Numbered from the stretch's first letter, positions 17,956-28,952 are shown. The stretch: 64,000 nucleotides of DNA from an uncultured Phycicoccus sp. (GCF_947495705.1 NZ_CANLZR010000003.1:341199-405198), one strand, 5' to 3'. The notes: generated from the sequence alone by a model not told the origin. Numbers and translations are program-made.

Positions 17956-18135
17956 ATGGCCGACGATCCCTCGCTCACCGACGACGATCTCCAGGGTGAG
18001 ATCGACCTCGTCGGGACCCTGGTGCTCGCGGCCGCCGAGACCGACGGGCCGCTGAGCGAGGAGGCCATCGACCAGCTGCTCGGCATCGGCGGTGCGGGCT
18101 CCGCCGACGCGGCCCCGGCCCCCACCGAGCGCTGA
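17956..18135 (+). CDS. Small 59-aa protein (absent from the ORF track)
   Basis: ATG preceded by TACCGT-N6; MADDPSLTDDDLQGEIDLVGTLVLAAAETDGPLSEEAIDQLLGI... Confidence 0.6.
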   Translation: MADDPSLTDDDLQGEIDLVGTLVLAAAETDGPLSEEAIDQLLGIGGAGSADAAPAPTER

Positions 18136-18242
18136 CGCCGTGCGGCTACCGCCGGGAGCCCCCGGCCGCGGCCTCCCGCCCGATCGCCACCCCCTACGCT
18201 GAGCCCACGATCGCTGCACCACCGGACCCGGAGACCGCCACC

Positions 18243-18866
18243 GTGGGCTTTCGCCTCACCCCCCAGGACACCTCGTTCCCCGAGCTGTACGCCGCCTCGG
18301 CGCAGCAGCTGGTCGAGGGTGCCCGCGAGCTGACGGCGCTGCTCGGCGCGGACCACGACGAGCGCCAGGAGATCCTCCGCCGGGCCCACGACATCGAGGC
18401 CGCTGCCGCCGACGCCACCCGCGACATCGTCCGCAAGGTGCACGGGTCCTTCGTCACCCCGTTCGACCGCTCCGACATGCACGGCCTCGCCGTGGCCCTC
18501 GACGAGTGCGTCGACCTCGTCGTCGCCGCGGTCGACCTCATCGTGCTGTACCGCGTCGACGACCTCCCGCCCCGCGCCGCCAAGCAGGTCGAGATCATCG
18601 CGCGGATGGCCGAGGTCACTGCCGACGCGATGCCGCGGCTGCGGTCGATGAAGGAGCTCAACGGCTACTGGGTCGAGATCACCCGGCTCGAGAACCGGGC
18701 GAACAAGCAGTACCGGCGCATGCTGGGCGACCTGTTCGCGGCGAAGAAGCCCGACCCCGTCGCCCTGATGAAGCACAAGGACGTCATCGACGCCCTCGAG
18801 GCCGCGGCGAACGGGTTCGAGCAGGTGGCGCTGAAGGTCGAGGCGATCACCGTCCGGGAGTCCTGA
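18243..18866 (+). CDS. DUF47 / PhoU-like protein, partner of Pit
   Basis: GTG start; PhoU-like helical sequence adjacent to Pit transporter. Confidence 0.88.
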   Translation: MGFRLTPQDTSFPELYAASAQQLVEGARELTALLGADHDERQEILRRAHDIEAAAADATRDIVRKVHGSFVTPFDRSDMHGLAVALDECVDLVVAAVDLIVLYRVDDLPPRAAKQVEIIARMAEVTADAMPRLRSMKELNGYWVEITRLENRANKQYRRMLGDLFAAKKPDPVALMKHKDVIDALEAAANGFEQVALKVEAITVRES

Positions 18867-18872
18867 CCGGCC

Positions 18873-19865
18873 GTGGACTGGTGGCCCGTCGCCCTCGTCG
18901 TCGTCCTCGCGATGGGGTTCACGTACACGAACGGCTTCCACGACGCCGCGAACGCCATCGCCACCTCGGTCTCGACCCGGGCGCTGACCCCCCGGATCGC
19001 GCTGCTGCTGGCCGCAGTGATGAACCTCGTGGGGGCCTTCGCCGGGATGCGGGTGGCCCAGACGATCAACGACATCGTCGTCGTCCCCGACGGCGCCACC
19101 GGGCTCGCCCTGTGCGCCGGCGCCTTCGTCGGCGCGACCGTCTGGAACCTGCTGACGTGGTGGCGGGGGCTGCCGTCCTCGTCGTCGCACGCCCTGATCG
19201 GGGGGCTCGGCGGGGCCGCGCTCGCCGCCGGCGCCACCGTGCGCTGGGGCGCGGTGCGCGACAACGTCGCCATCCCGATGATCGTGTCCCCGCTCCTCGG
19301 GCTCGCCGGCGGCTTCCTCGTCATGACCGCCATCCTGTGGCTGTTCCGGCGCTCCGCTCCCGGGCCGACCGCGCGCGGGTTCCGCTACGCCCAGACGGTG
19401 TCGGCGGCCGCGATGGCGTTCGGGCACGGGATGCAGGACGCGTCGAAGACGGCCGGGGTGGTCGTGCTCGCCCTCGTCGCCTCCGGGCACCAGGACCCCG
19501 CGGACCTGGCGGTGCCGCTCTGGGTGCTCGCCCTGGCCGCGGTCATGCTGAGCCTCGGCACGTACGCGGGCGGCTGGCGGATCATCCGCACGCTCGGGCG
19601 CGGCATCATCCACATCGACCCGCCGCAGGGGTTCGCCGCCGAGGCGACGGCCGCGACCGTGCTCTACGCCGCGACGGCCACCGGAGCCCCGATCTCGACG
19701 ACGCACGCCATCACCTCGGCCATCGCCGGGGTCGGGGCGACCCGCTCGGCCAAGGCGGTGCGCTGGGACGTCGCGCGGTCCATCGCGTTCGCGTGGGTGC
19801 TGACGTTCCCGGGCGCCGGCCTCGCGGCCGCGCTCGTGTACGGCGCCGTCGCGCTCGTCGTCTAG
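18873..19865 (+). CDS. pit: Inorganic phosphate transporter, PiT family
   Basis: GFHDAANAIATSVSTRALTP and GHGMQDASKTAGVV motifs. Confidence 0.93.
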   Translation: MDWWPVALVVVLAMGFTYTNGFHDAANAIATSVSTRALTPRIALLLAAVMNLVGAFAGMRVAQTINDIVVVPDGATGLALCAGAFVGATVWNLLTWWRGLPSSSSHALIGGLGGAALAAGATVRWGAVRDNVAIPMIVSPLLGLAGGFLVMTAILWLFRRSAPGPTARGFRYAQTVSAAAMAFGHGMQDASKTAGVVVLALVASGHQDPADLAVPLWVLALAAVMLSLGTYAGGWRIIRTLGRGIIHIDPPQGFAAEATAATVLYAATATGAPISTTHAITSAIAGVGATRSAKAVRWDVARSIAFAWVLTFPGAGLAAALVYGAVALVV

Positions 19866-19886
19866 GGCCCAGCGGGCCCGGGCCGG

Positions 19887-20663
19887 TCAGCCGAAGCGGC
19901 CCGAGATGTAGTCCTCGGTGGCCTTCTCGGTGGGGTTGCTGAAGATGCGCTGGGTCTCGCCGATCTCGACGAGCCGGCCGGGCTCGCCGGTCGCTTTGAG
20001 GTTGAAGAACGCCGTCTGGTCCGAGACGCGGGCCGCCTGCTGCATGTTGTGCGTGACGATGACGATCGTGTACTCGGACTTCAGGTCGTTGATGAGGTCC
20101 TCGATGGCCAGCGTCGAGATCGGGTCGAGGGCCGAACAGGGCTCGTCCATGAGCAGCACCTGCGGGTTGACCGCGATGGCGCGGGCGATGCACAGCCGCT
20201 GCTGCTGGCCGCCCGACAGGCCGGCCCCGGGCTTGTCGAGCCGGTCCTTGACCTCGGTCCACAGGTTGGCGCCGCGCAGCGACTGCTCGACGACCTCGTC
20301 GAGGACGGACTTCTTCTTGACCCCGTTGAGGCGCAGCCCGGCCGCCACGTTGTCGCGGATCGACATCGTCGGGAACGGGTTGGGCCGCTGGAAGACCATG
20401 CCGACGGTGCGGCGCACGGCCACCGGGTCCATCGACGACGCGTAGAGGTCCTGGTCGTCGAGCATGACCGAGCCCTCGACCCGCCCGCCCGGGATGACCT
20501 CGTGCATCCGGTTCAGGGTGCGGAGCACCGTCGACTTGCCGCAGCCGGACGGGCCGATGAACGCCGTGACGGAGCGGGGCTCCACGGTCATCGTCACGCC
20601 CTCGACGGCCTTGAAGTCGCCGTAGTAGATGTCGAGGTCCTTGACGTCGATGCGCTTGGCCAT
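19887..20663 (-). CDS. pstB: Phosphate ABC transporter ATP-binding protein
   Basis: [48 protein letters not shown]. Confidence 0.97.
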   Translation of the reverse strand: MAKRIDVKDLDIYYGDFKAVEGVTMTVEPRSVTAFIGPSGCGKSTVLRTLNRMHEVIPGGRVEGSVMLDDQDLYASSMDPVAVRRTVGMVFQRPNPFPTMSIRDNVAAGLRLNGVKKKSVLDEVVEQSLRGANLWTEVKDRLDKPGAGLSGGQQQRLCIARAIAVNPQVLLMDEPCSALDPISTLAIEDLINDLKSEYTIVIVTHNMQQAARVSDQTAFFNLKATGEPGRLVEIGETQRIFSNPTEKATEDYISGRFG

Positions 20664-20714
20664 GGGTTCAGTGTCTCTTTTCGTCCCGGGGTGGTCGGGG
20701 TGGTCGGGAGTGGG

Positions 20715-21641
20715 TCAGCCCTTGACCTTGCTGAAGCGGCCGACGAAGCGGCCCAGCAGGTTGAGCATGAACACGAGGAGGATCAGGGTGAGCGAGGCGC
20801 CCCAGACCCGGTCGAGGGCCGGCTGCAGGGCCTCGGTGCGGTCCTGGTTGATCATCGTGGGCAGCGTCGCCATGAGCCCGTCGAACAGGTCGGTGGCGAT
20901 GACCTTCGTGTACGGCCCGAGGATGATCAGCGGTGCCGTCTCACCCATGACGCGGGCGAGGCCGAGCAGGACGCCGGTGACGATGCCCGAGAACGCGGTG
21001 GGCACGACGATCTTCATGATCGTCTTCCACTTCGGCACCCCGAGCGCGTACGACGCCTCGCGCAGCTCGTTCGGCACGAGCTTGAGCATCTCCTCCGTGG
21101 ACCGCACGATCGTCGGGATCATGAGCATCGCGAGGGCCAGGGTCACGGCGAACGCGACGCGCTGGAAGCCGAGCGTCGTCACCCACAGGGCGTAGATGAA
21201 CAGGCCCGCGACGATCGACGGGATGCCGGTGAGGATGTCGACCATGAAGGACACGGTCCGCGCCAGCCGGCCGCGGCCGTACTCGACGAGGTAGACGGCG
21301 GTGAGGACGCCGACCGGCACCGACATCGCCGCCGTGACCGCGGCCTGGATGAGCGTGCCCTGGATGGCGTGCACCGCGCCCCCGCCGACCCGCCGCGAGG
21401 TGATGCCGGACTGGCTGTTGGTCCACCACACCGAGTCGACGAGCATGTGGCCGCCCTTGACCAGGGTGGAGCCGAGGATCCAGACGAGCGGCACGACGGC
21501 GATCCCGAAGGCGAGCCACATGACGACGCGGGCGGTGACGTCCTTGACGGCGCGCCCCCCGGACTTCTCGCCGAACGCACTGGGGGTCGGGACGCCGGCC
21601 GCGGGCGGTGCTGCGGCGTGGTCGACCTGGGCGCTGCTCAT
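20715..21641 (-). CDS. pstA: Phosphate ABC transporter permease PstA
   Basis: Permease motifs, order pstS-C-A-B; start MSSAQVDH overlaps pstC stop. Confidence 0.95.
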   Translation of the reverse strand: MSSAQVDHAAAPPAAGVPTPSAFGEKSGGRAVKDVTARVVMWLAFGIAVVPLVWILGSTLVKGGHMLVDSVWWTNSQSGITSRRVGGGAVHAIQGTLIQAAVTAAMSVPVGVLTAVYLVEYGRGRLARTVSFMVDILTGIPSIVAGLFIYALWVTTLGFQRVAFAVTLALAMLMIPTIVRSTEEMLKLVPNELREASYALGVPKWKTIMKIVVPTAFSGIVTGVLLGLARVMGETAPLIILGPYTKVIATDLFDGLMATLPTMINQDRTEALQPALDRVWGASLTLILLVFMLNLLGRFVGRFSKVKG

Positions 21642-22639
21642 TCGGTGAAGGCCTTCCTGCGATCGATGACGATGCGGGCGGTCGCGTTGACGACGAAGGT
21701 CACGACGAACAGGACGAGGCCGGCCGCGATGTAGGCGCCGGTCTTCTGCGGGGTGTCGAACTCGCCGGCGCCCTGGGCGATCCGCGAGGCGAAGGTCGAG
21801 CCGCCGTTGAAGATCGAGAAGCTCCAGTCCGCGTTCGCGCTCAGCGTCGACAGGAGGATGAGGACCGCGAGGGTCTCGCCGAGCGCACGGCCGAGGCCGA
21901 GCATCGCGGCGCTGATGACCCCGGGCTTGCCGTAGGGCAGGACCGCGACCCGGATCATCTCCCACCGCGTCGCCCCGAGCGCGAGCGCGCCCTCCTTGTG
22001 CGTCGTCGGCACCTGCGCGAAGACCTCGCGGGAGATGGCCGTGACGATCGGCAGGATCATGATCGCGAGGATCATGCCGGCGAAGGCGAGAGTGCTCTTG
22101 GCGCTGGTGCCCTGGTCCTCGAAGACCGGCAGCCACCCGAGCGCGCCGTCGATCCCGGAGAGCACCGGCTGGAAGTACTGGCCCGCGATGTTCAGACCCC
22201 AGAACCCGTAGACGATCGAGGGGACCGCAGCGAGGAGGTCGATGGTCGAGGCCGCGGGCTTGGAGAGCCACGGCGGCGCGTACTGGGTGATGAAGAGGGC
22301 GACCGCGACCCCGAGCGGGACCGCGATGATCATCGCGATGACCGAGGTGATGAGGGTGCCCCAGGCGAGCTCGAGGATGCCGAAGCGGGGGTTGGCTCCG
22401 CTGGGGCTCCACTCCCGCGACAGGAGGAAGTTCGCCTCGTTCTTCAGCAGCGACGGCACGGCCTGCCACAGGAGGAACACCCCGACGAGGGTGACGAGGA
22501 CGACGATGAGGATGCCCGAGGTGGTGGCGAGGCCGCCGAAGATCCGGTCGCCGAGGCGGCCGGTGGAGGCCCGGTCGCCGCCGAGGGGGTGCCTCGGGTC
22601 CTCGTCGACCGTCGAGCGGCCGGTCATGGAGGTGCTCAC
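21638..22639 (-). CDS. pstC: Phosphate ABC transporter permease PstC
   Basis: Permease motifs; operon position. Confidence 0.95.
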   Translation of the reverse strand: MSTSMTGRSTVDEDPRHPLGGDRASTGRLGDRIFGGLATTSGILIVVLVTLVGVFLLWQAVPSLLKNEANFLLSREWSPSGANPRFGILELAWGTLITSVIAMIIAVPLGVAVALFITQYAPPWLSKPAASTIDLLAAVPSIVYGFWGLNIAGQYFQPVLSGIDGALGWLPVFEDQGTSAKSTLAFAGMILAIMILPIVTAISREVFAQVPTTHKEGALALGATRWEMIRVAVLPYGKPGVISAAMLGLGRALGETLAVLILLSTLSANADWSFSIFNGGSTFASRIAQGAGEFDTPQKTGAYIAAGLVLFVVTFVVNATARIVIDRRKAFTE

Positions 22640-22678
22640 GTCGTCCTCGGGGGTGTCGGGGATCTTGGTCGTACCGAC

Positions 22679-22705
22679 GGGGCGGGCCGGTTCGCGGCCC
22701 GCCCC
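22679..22705 (-). terminator. Stem-loop between pstS and pstC (attenuator/processing stem)
   Basis: GGGGCGGGCCG-gttcg-CGGCCCGCCCC, 11-bp perfect stem. Confidence 0.6.
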
Positions 22706-22767
22706 GATGCGGTGTCCGTGGGCGCCGGAGCGCCGGGACGGTGGGCGCCCGTGCGGGCGCCGAGCGG

Positions 22768-23877
22768 TCAGGAGATCGCGTCGATGGCCGTCGTGACCTT
22801 CTCCTCGACCGAGCTCGGGAGCGGTGCGTACCCGATCTCCTCGAGGCCCTGCTGGACCTCCGGGGAGGCCATGTGCGTGAGGAAGGCCTTGACCTTCGTC
22901 GCGGTCTCGGCGTCAGCGTACTGGGAGCACACGATCTCGTAGGTGACGAGGAGGATCGGGTAGGCGCCGGCCTCCTGGGTCGCGTAGTCGAGGGTGAGGC
23001 GCAGGTCGTTGCCCTCGCCGTCGCTGGCGGCGGCCTCGACGGCCTTGCCGACGGTCTCGCCGGTCAGCTCGACCGCGCCGCCGCCGTTGTCGATCTTGGC
23101 GATGCCGAGGTCGTTGTCCTTGGCGTAGCTCCACTCGACGTAGGTGACGCCACCCTCGGTGGACTTCACGCCCTCGGACACCCCGGAGGACTTCTCCTTG
23201 CCCTCACCGGAGGCGGGCCAGGCCTTCGCCGGGTCGTAGCTCCACGCGTCGCCACCGGCAGCCTTGAGGTACTTCGTGAAGTTCTCGGTCGTCCCCGACT
23301 CGTCGGAGCGGAAGAAGACCTTGATGTCGGTGGCGGGGAGCTCGACGCCGGCGTTCACCGCCGCGATCTTCGGGTCGTTCCACGTCGTGATCTTGCCGTC
23401 GAAGATCTCCGCGGCCACGTCCGGGGTGAGCGTCAGGTCGTCGACCCCCGGCAGGTTGTAGGAGATGGCGATCGGCCCGGTGACCATCGGGATGTTCCAG
23501 GCGGGAGAGCCGCAGGTCTCGGCGGCCGCGTCGGTCTCGACGATGCCGTCCTTCTCCTCGGTCTTCAGGGCCGAGTCGGACCCGGCGAAGTCGACCTGCC
23601 CGGCGATGAACTGCTTGATGCCCGTGCCGGAGCCCGTCGGGTTGTAGTTGACGGTGGCGCCGGGGCACATCTCGTTGTACGTGGCGGCGGCCTCCTCGAA
23701 CGCGTTCTTCTGGGCCGAGGAGCCCTCGGCGTTCAGGGTGCCCTCGAAGCAGGCGACGTCGCCGGCGCCGCCGGTGGCGCCGCCGCTGCCCGAGTTGTCG
23801 TCCGAGCCGCAGCCGGCGAGGGCGAGGGAACCGACCAGGGCGAGGCCAGCGAACTGGCCGAAACGGAGGTTCTTCAC
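22768..23877 (-). CDS. pstS: Phosphate-binding lipoprotein PstS
   Basis: GTG start, lipobox LALAGCG, NAEGSSAQKNAF, GSGTGIKQFIAGQVDFAGSD. Confidence 0.96.
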   Translation of the reverse strand: MKNLRFGQFAGLALVGSLALAGCGSDDNSGSGGATGGAGDVACFEGTLNAEGSSAQKNAFEEAAATYNEMCPGATVNYNPTGSGTGIKQFIAGQVDFAGSDSALKTEEKDGIVETDAAAETCGSPAWNIPMVTGPIAISYNLPGVDDLTLTPDVAAEIFDGKITTWNDPKIAAVNAGVELPATDIKVFFRSDESGTTENFTKYLKAAGGDAWSYDPAKAWPASGEGKEKSSGVSEGVKSTEGGVTYVEWSYAKDNDLGIAKIDNGGGAVELTGETVGKAVEAAASDGEGNDLRLTLDYATQEAGAYPILLVTYEIVCSQYADAETATKVKAFLTHMASPEVQQGLEEIGYAPLPSSVEEKVTTAIDAIS

Positions 23878-23950
23878 AGGTGTACCTCTCGAAAAAGGAA
23901 CGAAGCGATGGCGTCGGGCACCGGTGGCCGACGCCTAGGACGGTATGGAG

Positions 23951-23994
23951 GCCGGGTGACGCCGTGACCCGTGCCGGGTGAACGCCGCGTGAAC
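23951..23994 (-). promoter_or_regulatory. PHO-box-like array upstream of pstS
   Basis: Minus strand GTTCACGCGGC-GTTCACCCGGC adjacent 11-mers plus two degenerate units in 11-nt phase. Confidence 0.75.
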
Positions 23995-24022
23995 GGCGTC
24001 CGAGCATTGCCCCACCGGACGG

Positions 24023-24967
24023 TCAGGGGCAGTGGCGCTCGACGGCGACGACGCGGGCCCCGGCGCCCGTGCCGGCCACGTGGCAGACCAGCGCCTCGCC
24101 CTTGTCGAACGTGCCGGCGGCGGCCGCGGCCAGGACGCTGCGGTCGGCGGCCCCGGCCTCCCCCGCGACCCCGGCGAGGACGTCGACGAGCGCCGGCAGC
24201 ACCGGCCCGTGCGAGCAGACGGCGGTGGGGCGCCCCTTCTCGAGGACGCGCTGCAGGTGGTGGACCGCCCGCCCCGGGTCGTCGGCGAAGCCCTCCTCGG
24301 ACAGGCCGGGCCGGGTCCGGAGCCGGACCCCGGCCTCGTCGACGAACGGCTGGACGGTGGCGGTGCAGCGCTTCGAGGGGGAGGAGACGACCCGGTCCAC
24401 GCCGTAGGCCGCCAGGACCGGCCCCAGCGCCACCGCCCGGGCCCGGCCGGCCGCGTCGAGGGGGCGTTCGGTGTCGTCCGACCCCTTCCACGAGCCTCGG
24501 CCCACGGCGCGGGCGTGCCGGACGAGCACGAGCGGCCACGTCGCGAGCAGCCCCGCCTGGTGCCAGCGCACGAGGGCCAGCAGCTGGTCCTGGTCGCGGG
24601 CGTAGTCGAGGCGGTCGTGGGCGGTGCGCGGGTCGAGCCACTCGACGTCGTCGATCTCGTTGACGAGGCGGCCGTCGCCCCCGGTGACCTGGGCGGCCCA
24701 GTACCGCACGACCTTGTCGCCGGGGACGCCGTCCTTCTCGAGGACGGTGTACCGCGCCTGCGGCAGGGGGACCCCCAGCCGGACGACGAGCCCGGTCTCC
24801 TCGAACGTCTCGCGGACGGCGGCGACGGGCCACTCCTCCGCCGGGTCGAGCTTGCCCTTGGCCCAGGACCAGTCGTCGTAGCGCGGCCGGTGCACGAGCG
24901 CAACCTGCAGCACGTGACCGTGGACCCGCCACGGCACCGTCCCGGCAGCGGGGATCGTCGTCGGCAT
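24023..24967 (-). CDS. mutT1: NUDIX hydrolase fused to histidine phosphatase (MutT1-like)
   Basis: Nudix box region GKLDPAEEWPVAAVRETFEETG; VLVRHARAVGR histidine-phosphatase motif. Confidence 0.88.
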   Translation of the reverse strand: MPTTIPAAGTVPWRVHGHVLQVALVHRPRYDDWSWAKGKLDPAEEWPVAAVRETFEETGLVVRLGVPLPQARYTVLEKDGVPGDKVVRYWAAQVTGGDGRLVNEIDDVEWLDPRTAHDRLDYARDQDQLLALVRWHQAGLLATWPLVLVRHARAVGRGSWKGSDDTERPLDAAGRARAVALGPVLAAYGVDRVVSSPSKRCTATVQPFVDEAGVRLRTRPGLSEEGFADDPGRAVHHLQRVLEKGRPTAVCSHGPVLPALVDVLAGVAGEAGAADRSVLAAAAAGTFDKGEALVCHVAGTGAGARVVAVERHCP

Positions 24968-24978
24968 GGGAGCGGTCG

Positions 24979-27300
24979 TCAGCGGCGCCGGGCCTTGCGG
25001 CGGCGCTTGGAGTGCATCTCGATGAACGCGGTCTGCAGGTCCTCCAGGGGCTCACCGTCGGCGCTGAGGTGGCGGCGGATCCAGCGTCCGTCGCCGCCGA
25101 GGCCCCAGTGCGCGTACCGGTCGGAGCCGCCCCGGTCGAGGAGGGAGCGCAGGTCGTCGACGTGCCGCGGGTCGGTGAGCCGGATGAGGGCCTCGACCCG
25201 GCGGTCGAGGTTGCGGTGCATCATGTCGGCGCTGCCGATGTACGCGACGGGCTCGCCGGCGCCGCCGAAGTAGAAGACCCGCGAGTGCTCGAGGAAGCGC
25301 CCGAGCACCGAGCGGACCTCGACCGTCTCGGACAGCCCCTCGACCCCGGGCCGGATCGCGCAGATGCCGCGGACCCAGAGGAAAACCCGCACTCCGGCCC
25401 GCGACGCGCGGTACAGGGCGTCGATGACCTGCTCGTCGACGATCGAGTTGACCTTCCACAGGATCAGGCCGGAGCCCGGCTCGGCCTGCTCGTGCTCGAT
25501 CTCCTGCTCGATGTGCGCGATGAGCCCGGCCCGGACCGAGCGGGGTGCGACGAGGAGCCGCTTGAACTTGCTGCGCGGTGCGATACCGGACAGCTGGTTG
25601 AACAGCCGGCTGAGGTCCTCACCGACCTGCTGGTCGTCGGTGAGCAGGCCGAGGTCCTCGTACAGCCGGGCGGTCTTCGGGTTGTAGTTGCCGGTGCCGA
25701 CGTGGCAGTACCGCCGCATCCCCTCGGCCTCCTGGCGGATGACGAGGCACAGCTTGGCGTGGGTCTTGAGGCCGACGATGCCGTAGACGACGTGCACGCC
25801 CGCGTGCTCGAGCTTGCGGGCCCACGAGATGTTGTTCTCCTCGTCGAAGCGCGCCTTGATCTCGACGACCGCGAGCACCTGCTTGCCGGCCTCGGCGGCG
25901 TCGATGAGAGCGTCGATGATCGGGCTGTCGCCGCTGGTGCGGTAGAGCGTCTGCTTGATGGCGAGGACGTGCGGGTCGGCCGCGGCCTGCTCGAGGAACG
26001 CCTGCACCGAGGTCGAGAACGAGTCGTAGGGGTGGTGCAGCAGGACGTCCTGCTTGCGGATCGAGGCGAAGATGTCGCGGGCCTTCGCGGACTCGGTGGG
26101 GGCGAGGTCGGCGTTGGTGCGGGCCACGAACGGCTCGTAGTGCAGCTCGGAACGCTCCAGGTCGGCGATGACGTTGAGCGCGCGCAGGTCGAGGGGAGCC
26201 GGGAGCCGGTACACCTCGGACCCGGCGACGCCGAGCTCGCGGACGATGAGGTCGAGGACGTGGTCGTCCATCGCCTGCTCCACCTCGAGGCGCACCGGCG
26301 GGCCGAAGCGGCGCCGGGTCAGCTCGCGCTCGAGGGCGGTGAGCAGGTTCTCGGCGTCGTCCTCCTCGACCTCGAGGTCCTCGTTGCGGGTGACCCGGAA
26401 GGTGAAGTGCTCGCGGACGTCCATCCCCGGGAACAGCTGGTCGAGGTGCGCCGCGATGACGTCCTCGAGCGGGACGAACCGGGTGTCGTACATGTCGGCG
26501 AGCGGCGACTCGGCGGGGCCGGGCTCGACCCGGATGAGGCGCGGCAGCATCGGCGGCACCTTGACCCGCGCGAAGTGCTCCTTCTGCGACTTGGGGTTGA
26601 CGAGGATGACGGCGAGGTTGAGCGAGAGCCCCGAGATGTACGGGAACGGGTGGGCCGGGTCGACGGCGAGCGGGGTGAGGACGGGGAACAGCCCGTCGGT
26701 GAAGACCGTGCCGAGCCGGTCGCGCTCCTCGTCGGACAGCTCGTCCCAGCGCACGATCGTGACGCCGTCCTCCTCGAGGAGCGGGCGCACCTGCTCGGCG
26801 TAGACCCGGGCGTGCAGGGTCATCAGCTCGTGCGCGACGCTCGAGATCTGCTCGAGCACCTCGCGCGGCTCGAGCCCCGACGCGGAGCGCACGGCGATGC
26901 CCGTGGCGATGCGCCGCTTGAGGCCGGCGACGCGGACCATGAAGAACTCGTCGAGGTTCTGGGCGAAGATCGCGAGGAAGCGGGCCCGCTCGAGCAGCGG
27001 CACGTGCTCGTCGGCGGCCAGCTGGAGGACCCGCTCGTTGAACTGGAGCCAGGAGATCTCGCGGTCGAGGAAGCGGTCGGCCGGCAGGCCGTCGTCCGCG
27101 GGCTCGTGGCCGGGCTGGCCGGGGCGCACGAACCGGCCGTTGGTGGCCCGGGGCTGCTGCTGGTGGCGGGCCTCGGCGGCGGAGGCGCTGGCGATCGAGA
27201 CCTCGCTGACGATCGCGCCGTCGGCGGAGGCGTCGGCCGCGGTGTCGCGCGCCGTCGGGTCGGTGGCCTGGTCGACCCGCACCTCCGACTCTGCCGTCAT
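24979..27300 (-). CDS. ppk1: Polyphosphate kinase 1
   Basis: [63 protein letters not shown]. Confidence 0.97.
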   Translation of the reverse strand: MTAESEVRVDQATDPTARDTAADASADGAIVSEVSIASASAAEARHQQQPRATNGRFVRPGQPGHEPADDGLPADRFLDREISWLQFNERVLQLAADEHVPLLERARFLAIFAQNLDEFFMVRVAGLKRRIATGIAVRSASGLEPREVLEQISSVAHELMTLHARVYAEQVRPLLEEDGVTIVRWDELSDEERDRLGTVFTDGLFPVLTPLAVDPAHPFPYISGLSLNLAVILVNPKSQKEHFARVKVPPMLPRLIRVEPGPAESPLADMYDTRFVPLEDVIAAHLDQLFPGMDVREHFTFRVTRNEDLEVEEDDAENLLTALERELTRRRFGPPVRLEVEQAMDDHVLDLIVRELGVAGSEVYRLPAPLDLRALNVIADLERSELHYEPFVARTNADLAPTESAKARDIFASIRKQDVLLHHPYDSFSTSVQAFLEQAAADPHVLAIKQTLYRTSGDSPIIDALIDAAEAGKQVLAVVEIKARFDEENNISWARKLEHAGVHVVYGIVGLKTHAKLCLVIRQEAEGMRRYCHVGTGNYNPKTARLYEDLGLLTDDQQVGEDLSRLFNQLSGIAPRSKFKRLLVAPRSVRAGLIAHIEQEIEHEQAEPGSGLILWKVNSIVDEQVIDALYRASRAGVRVFLWVRGICAIRPGVEGLSETVEVRSVLGRFLEHSRVFYFGGAGEPVAYIGSADMMHRNLDRRVEALIRLTDPRHVDDLRSLLDRGGSDRYAHWGLGGDGRWIRRHLSADGEPLEDLQTAFIEMHSKRRRKARRR

Positions 27301-27349
27301 GCGTCCATCCTGTCAGGTCCGGCCGCCTGCGGGCCTCCGGTCCGGGACG

Positions 27350-28252
27350 TCACGCGTGGGGCACCGAGTACTGGGCGTCGACGGCGAGGTCGGCGAAGCC
27401 GAGACGCTCGTAGGTGCGCCGGGCCGCGGTGTTGTCCCCGTCGACGTAGAGGTGGACCTCGGTGAGGCCGCGGCGGGCCAGATGGGCCAGGCCCAGGGCG
27501 GTCAGCGGACCGCCGAGGCCGCGACCCTGCTCGTCGGGGTCGACCCCGACGACGTACACCTCACCGGTGCCGTTGCCGTGCCGCGCCTCGCCCTTCTCGA
27601 CCTTGGTCCAGTGGAAGGCGACGACGCGCCCGTCCCGCTCGACGAGGAGGAAGCCGGCCGGGTCGAACCACGGCTGGTCCATCCGCTCGCGCAGGTCGGC
27701 GACGGTGAGGCGGCCCTGCTCCGGGTGCGAGGCGAAAGCCGCGGCGTTGAGGCGCACCCAGTCCTCGTCGTCCCGGCCGGGCTCGAACGCGCGCACCGAG
27801 TAGCCGGCCGGCAGCGCCGGGTCGCGGGCGTCGTCGGCGCCGAGGGGGCGCGTCATGAGGTGCAGGCTGCGGGTGCGTTCGAGCCCGGCAGCCGTGGCGA
27901 AGGCCCGGGCCGGGGGGAGGTCGCCGTGCGCCCAGACGCTGCGGGCCCCCTCCTCGACGACCGCGTCGAGCAGGGCCCGGCCGTGACCCTGGCGCCTCGC
28001 GGCCGGGTCGACGACGAGCTCGGCCACCGCGTCGGGGGTTCCCACCGAGGCGACCTGCGCGTAGCCGACGAGCTGGCCCGCGTCGTCGCGCCGCAGCACG
28101 TGGACGACGCCCTCGCGGTGCCGGCCGACGGCGAGGGCGAACGCCTCGGAGACCGCCGCCACCTCGTCGGCCGCGTGGGCGCGGTCCCACAGCTCGCGGG
28201 CCTCACCGGCAGTCCGGTCGTCGACGGCGCCCAGCCGCTCGGTCACCGGCAT
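27350..28252 (-). CDS. mshD: Mycothiol synthase (GNAT acetyltransferase pair)
   Basis: Two GNAT domains; VYVVGVDPDEQGRGLGGPLTALGLAHL; start MPVTERLG. Confidence 0.9.
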   Translation of the reverse strand: MPVTERLGAVDDRTAGEARELWDRAHAADEVAAVSEAFALAVGRHREGVVHVLRRDDAGQLVGYAQVASVGTPDAVAELVVDPAARRQGHGRALLDAVVEEGARSVWAHGDLPPARAFATAAGLERTRSLHLMTRPLGADDARDPALPAGYSVRAFEPGRDDEDWVRLNAAAFASHPEQGRLTVADLRERMDQPWFDPAGFLLVERDGRVVAFHWTKVEKGEARHGNGTGEVYVVGVDPDEQGRGLGGPLTALGLAHLARRGLTEVHLYVDGDNTAARRTYERLGFADLAVDAQYSVPHA

Positions 28253-28253
28253 G

Positions 28254-28952
28254 TCAGCCCTCGGCCCCTTCGAGGTCGGCCGCGGCCTCGGGCACGAAGC
28301 GGTAGCCGACGTTGCGGACCGTCCCGATGAGCAGCTCGTGCTCGATGCCGAGCTTGGCGCGGAGCCTCCGGACGTGGACGTCGACGGTGCGGGTGCCGCC
28401 GAAGTAGTCGTAGCCCCACACCTCCTGCAGCAGCTGGGACCGGGTGAACACCCGGCCGGGGTGCTGGGCGAGGTACTTGAGCAGCTCGAACTCCTTGTAG
28501 GTGAGGTCGAGCAGGCGACCCCGGAGGCGGACGGAGTACGTGGCCTCGTCGATGACGAGCGAGCCGGCAGTGATGGGGCCGTCCTCGACGGCGCCGGAGT
28601 CGCCTCGCCGGCCGACGGCGAGGCGGAGGCGGGCCTCCACCTCGGCGGGCCCGGCGGTGTCGAGGAGGACGTCGTCGACGCCCCACTCGCTGGTGAGCCC
28701 GGCGAGGCCGCCCTCGGTGACGACGACGACGAGCGGCGCGGACACCCCGGTCGAGGTGAGCACCCGGCACAGCGACTTCGCCATGGCGAGCTCGCGGCGG
28801 GCGTCGACGATGACCGCGTCGGCGTCCGGTGCGTCGACCAGCGCCGACGCCTCGGCGGGCAGGATGCGAACATGGTGGCTGAGCAGCCCGAGCGCCGGAA
28901 GGACCTCGGCGCTGGGAGCCAAGGTGTTCGTCAACAGCAGCAGATGGGCCAT
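28254..28952 (-). CDS. OmpR/PhoB-type winged-helix response regulator (GlnR-like atypical receiver)
   Basis: [54 protein letters not shown]. Confidence 0.88.
   Translation of the reverse strand: MAHLLLLTNTLAPSAEVLPALGLLSHHVRILPAEASALVDAPDADAVIVDARRELAMAKSLCRVLTSTGVSAPLVVVVTEGGLAGLTSEWGVDDVLLDTAGPAEVEARLRLAVGRRGDSGAVEDGPITAGSLVIDEATYSVRLRGRLLDLTYKEFELLKYLAQHPGRVFTRSQLLQEVWGYDYFGGTRTVDVHVRRLRAKLGIEHELLIGTVRNVGYRFVPEAAADLEGAEG

Noticed and set aside
18506-19942. 478-aa plus-strand ORF over pit
   Set aside because: Alternate frame of the DUF47/Pit genes; Arg-rich artefact
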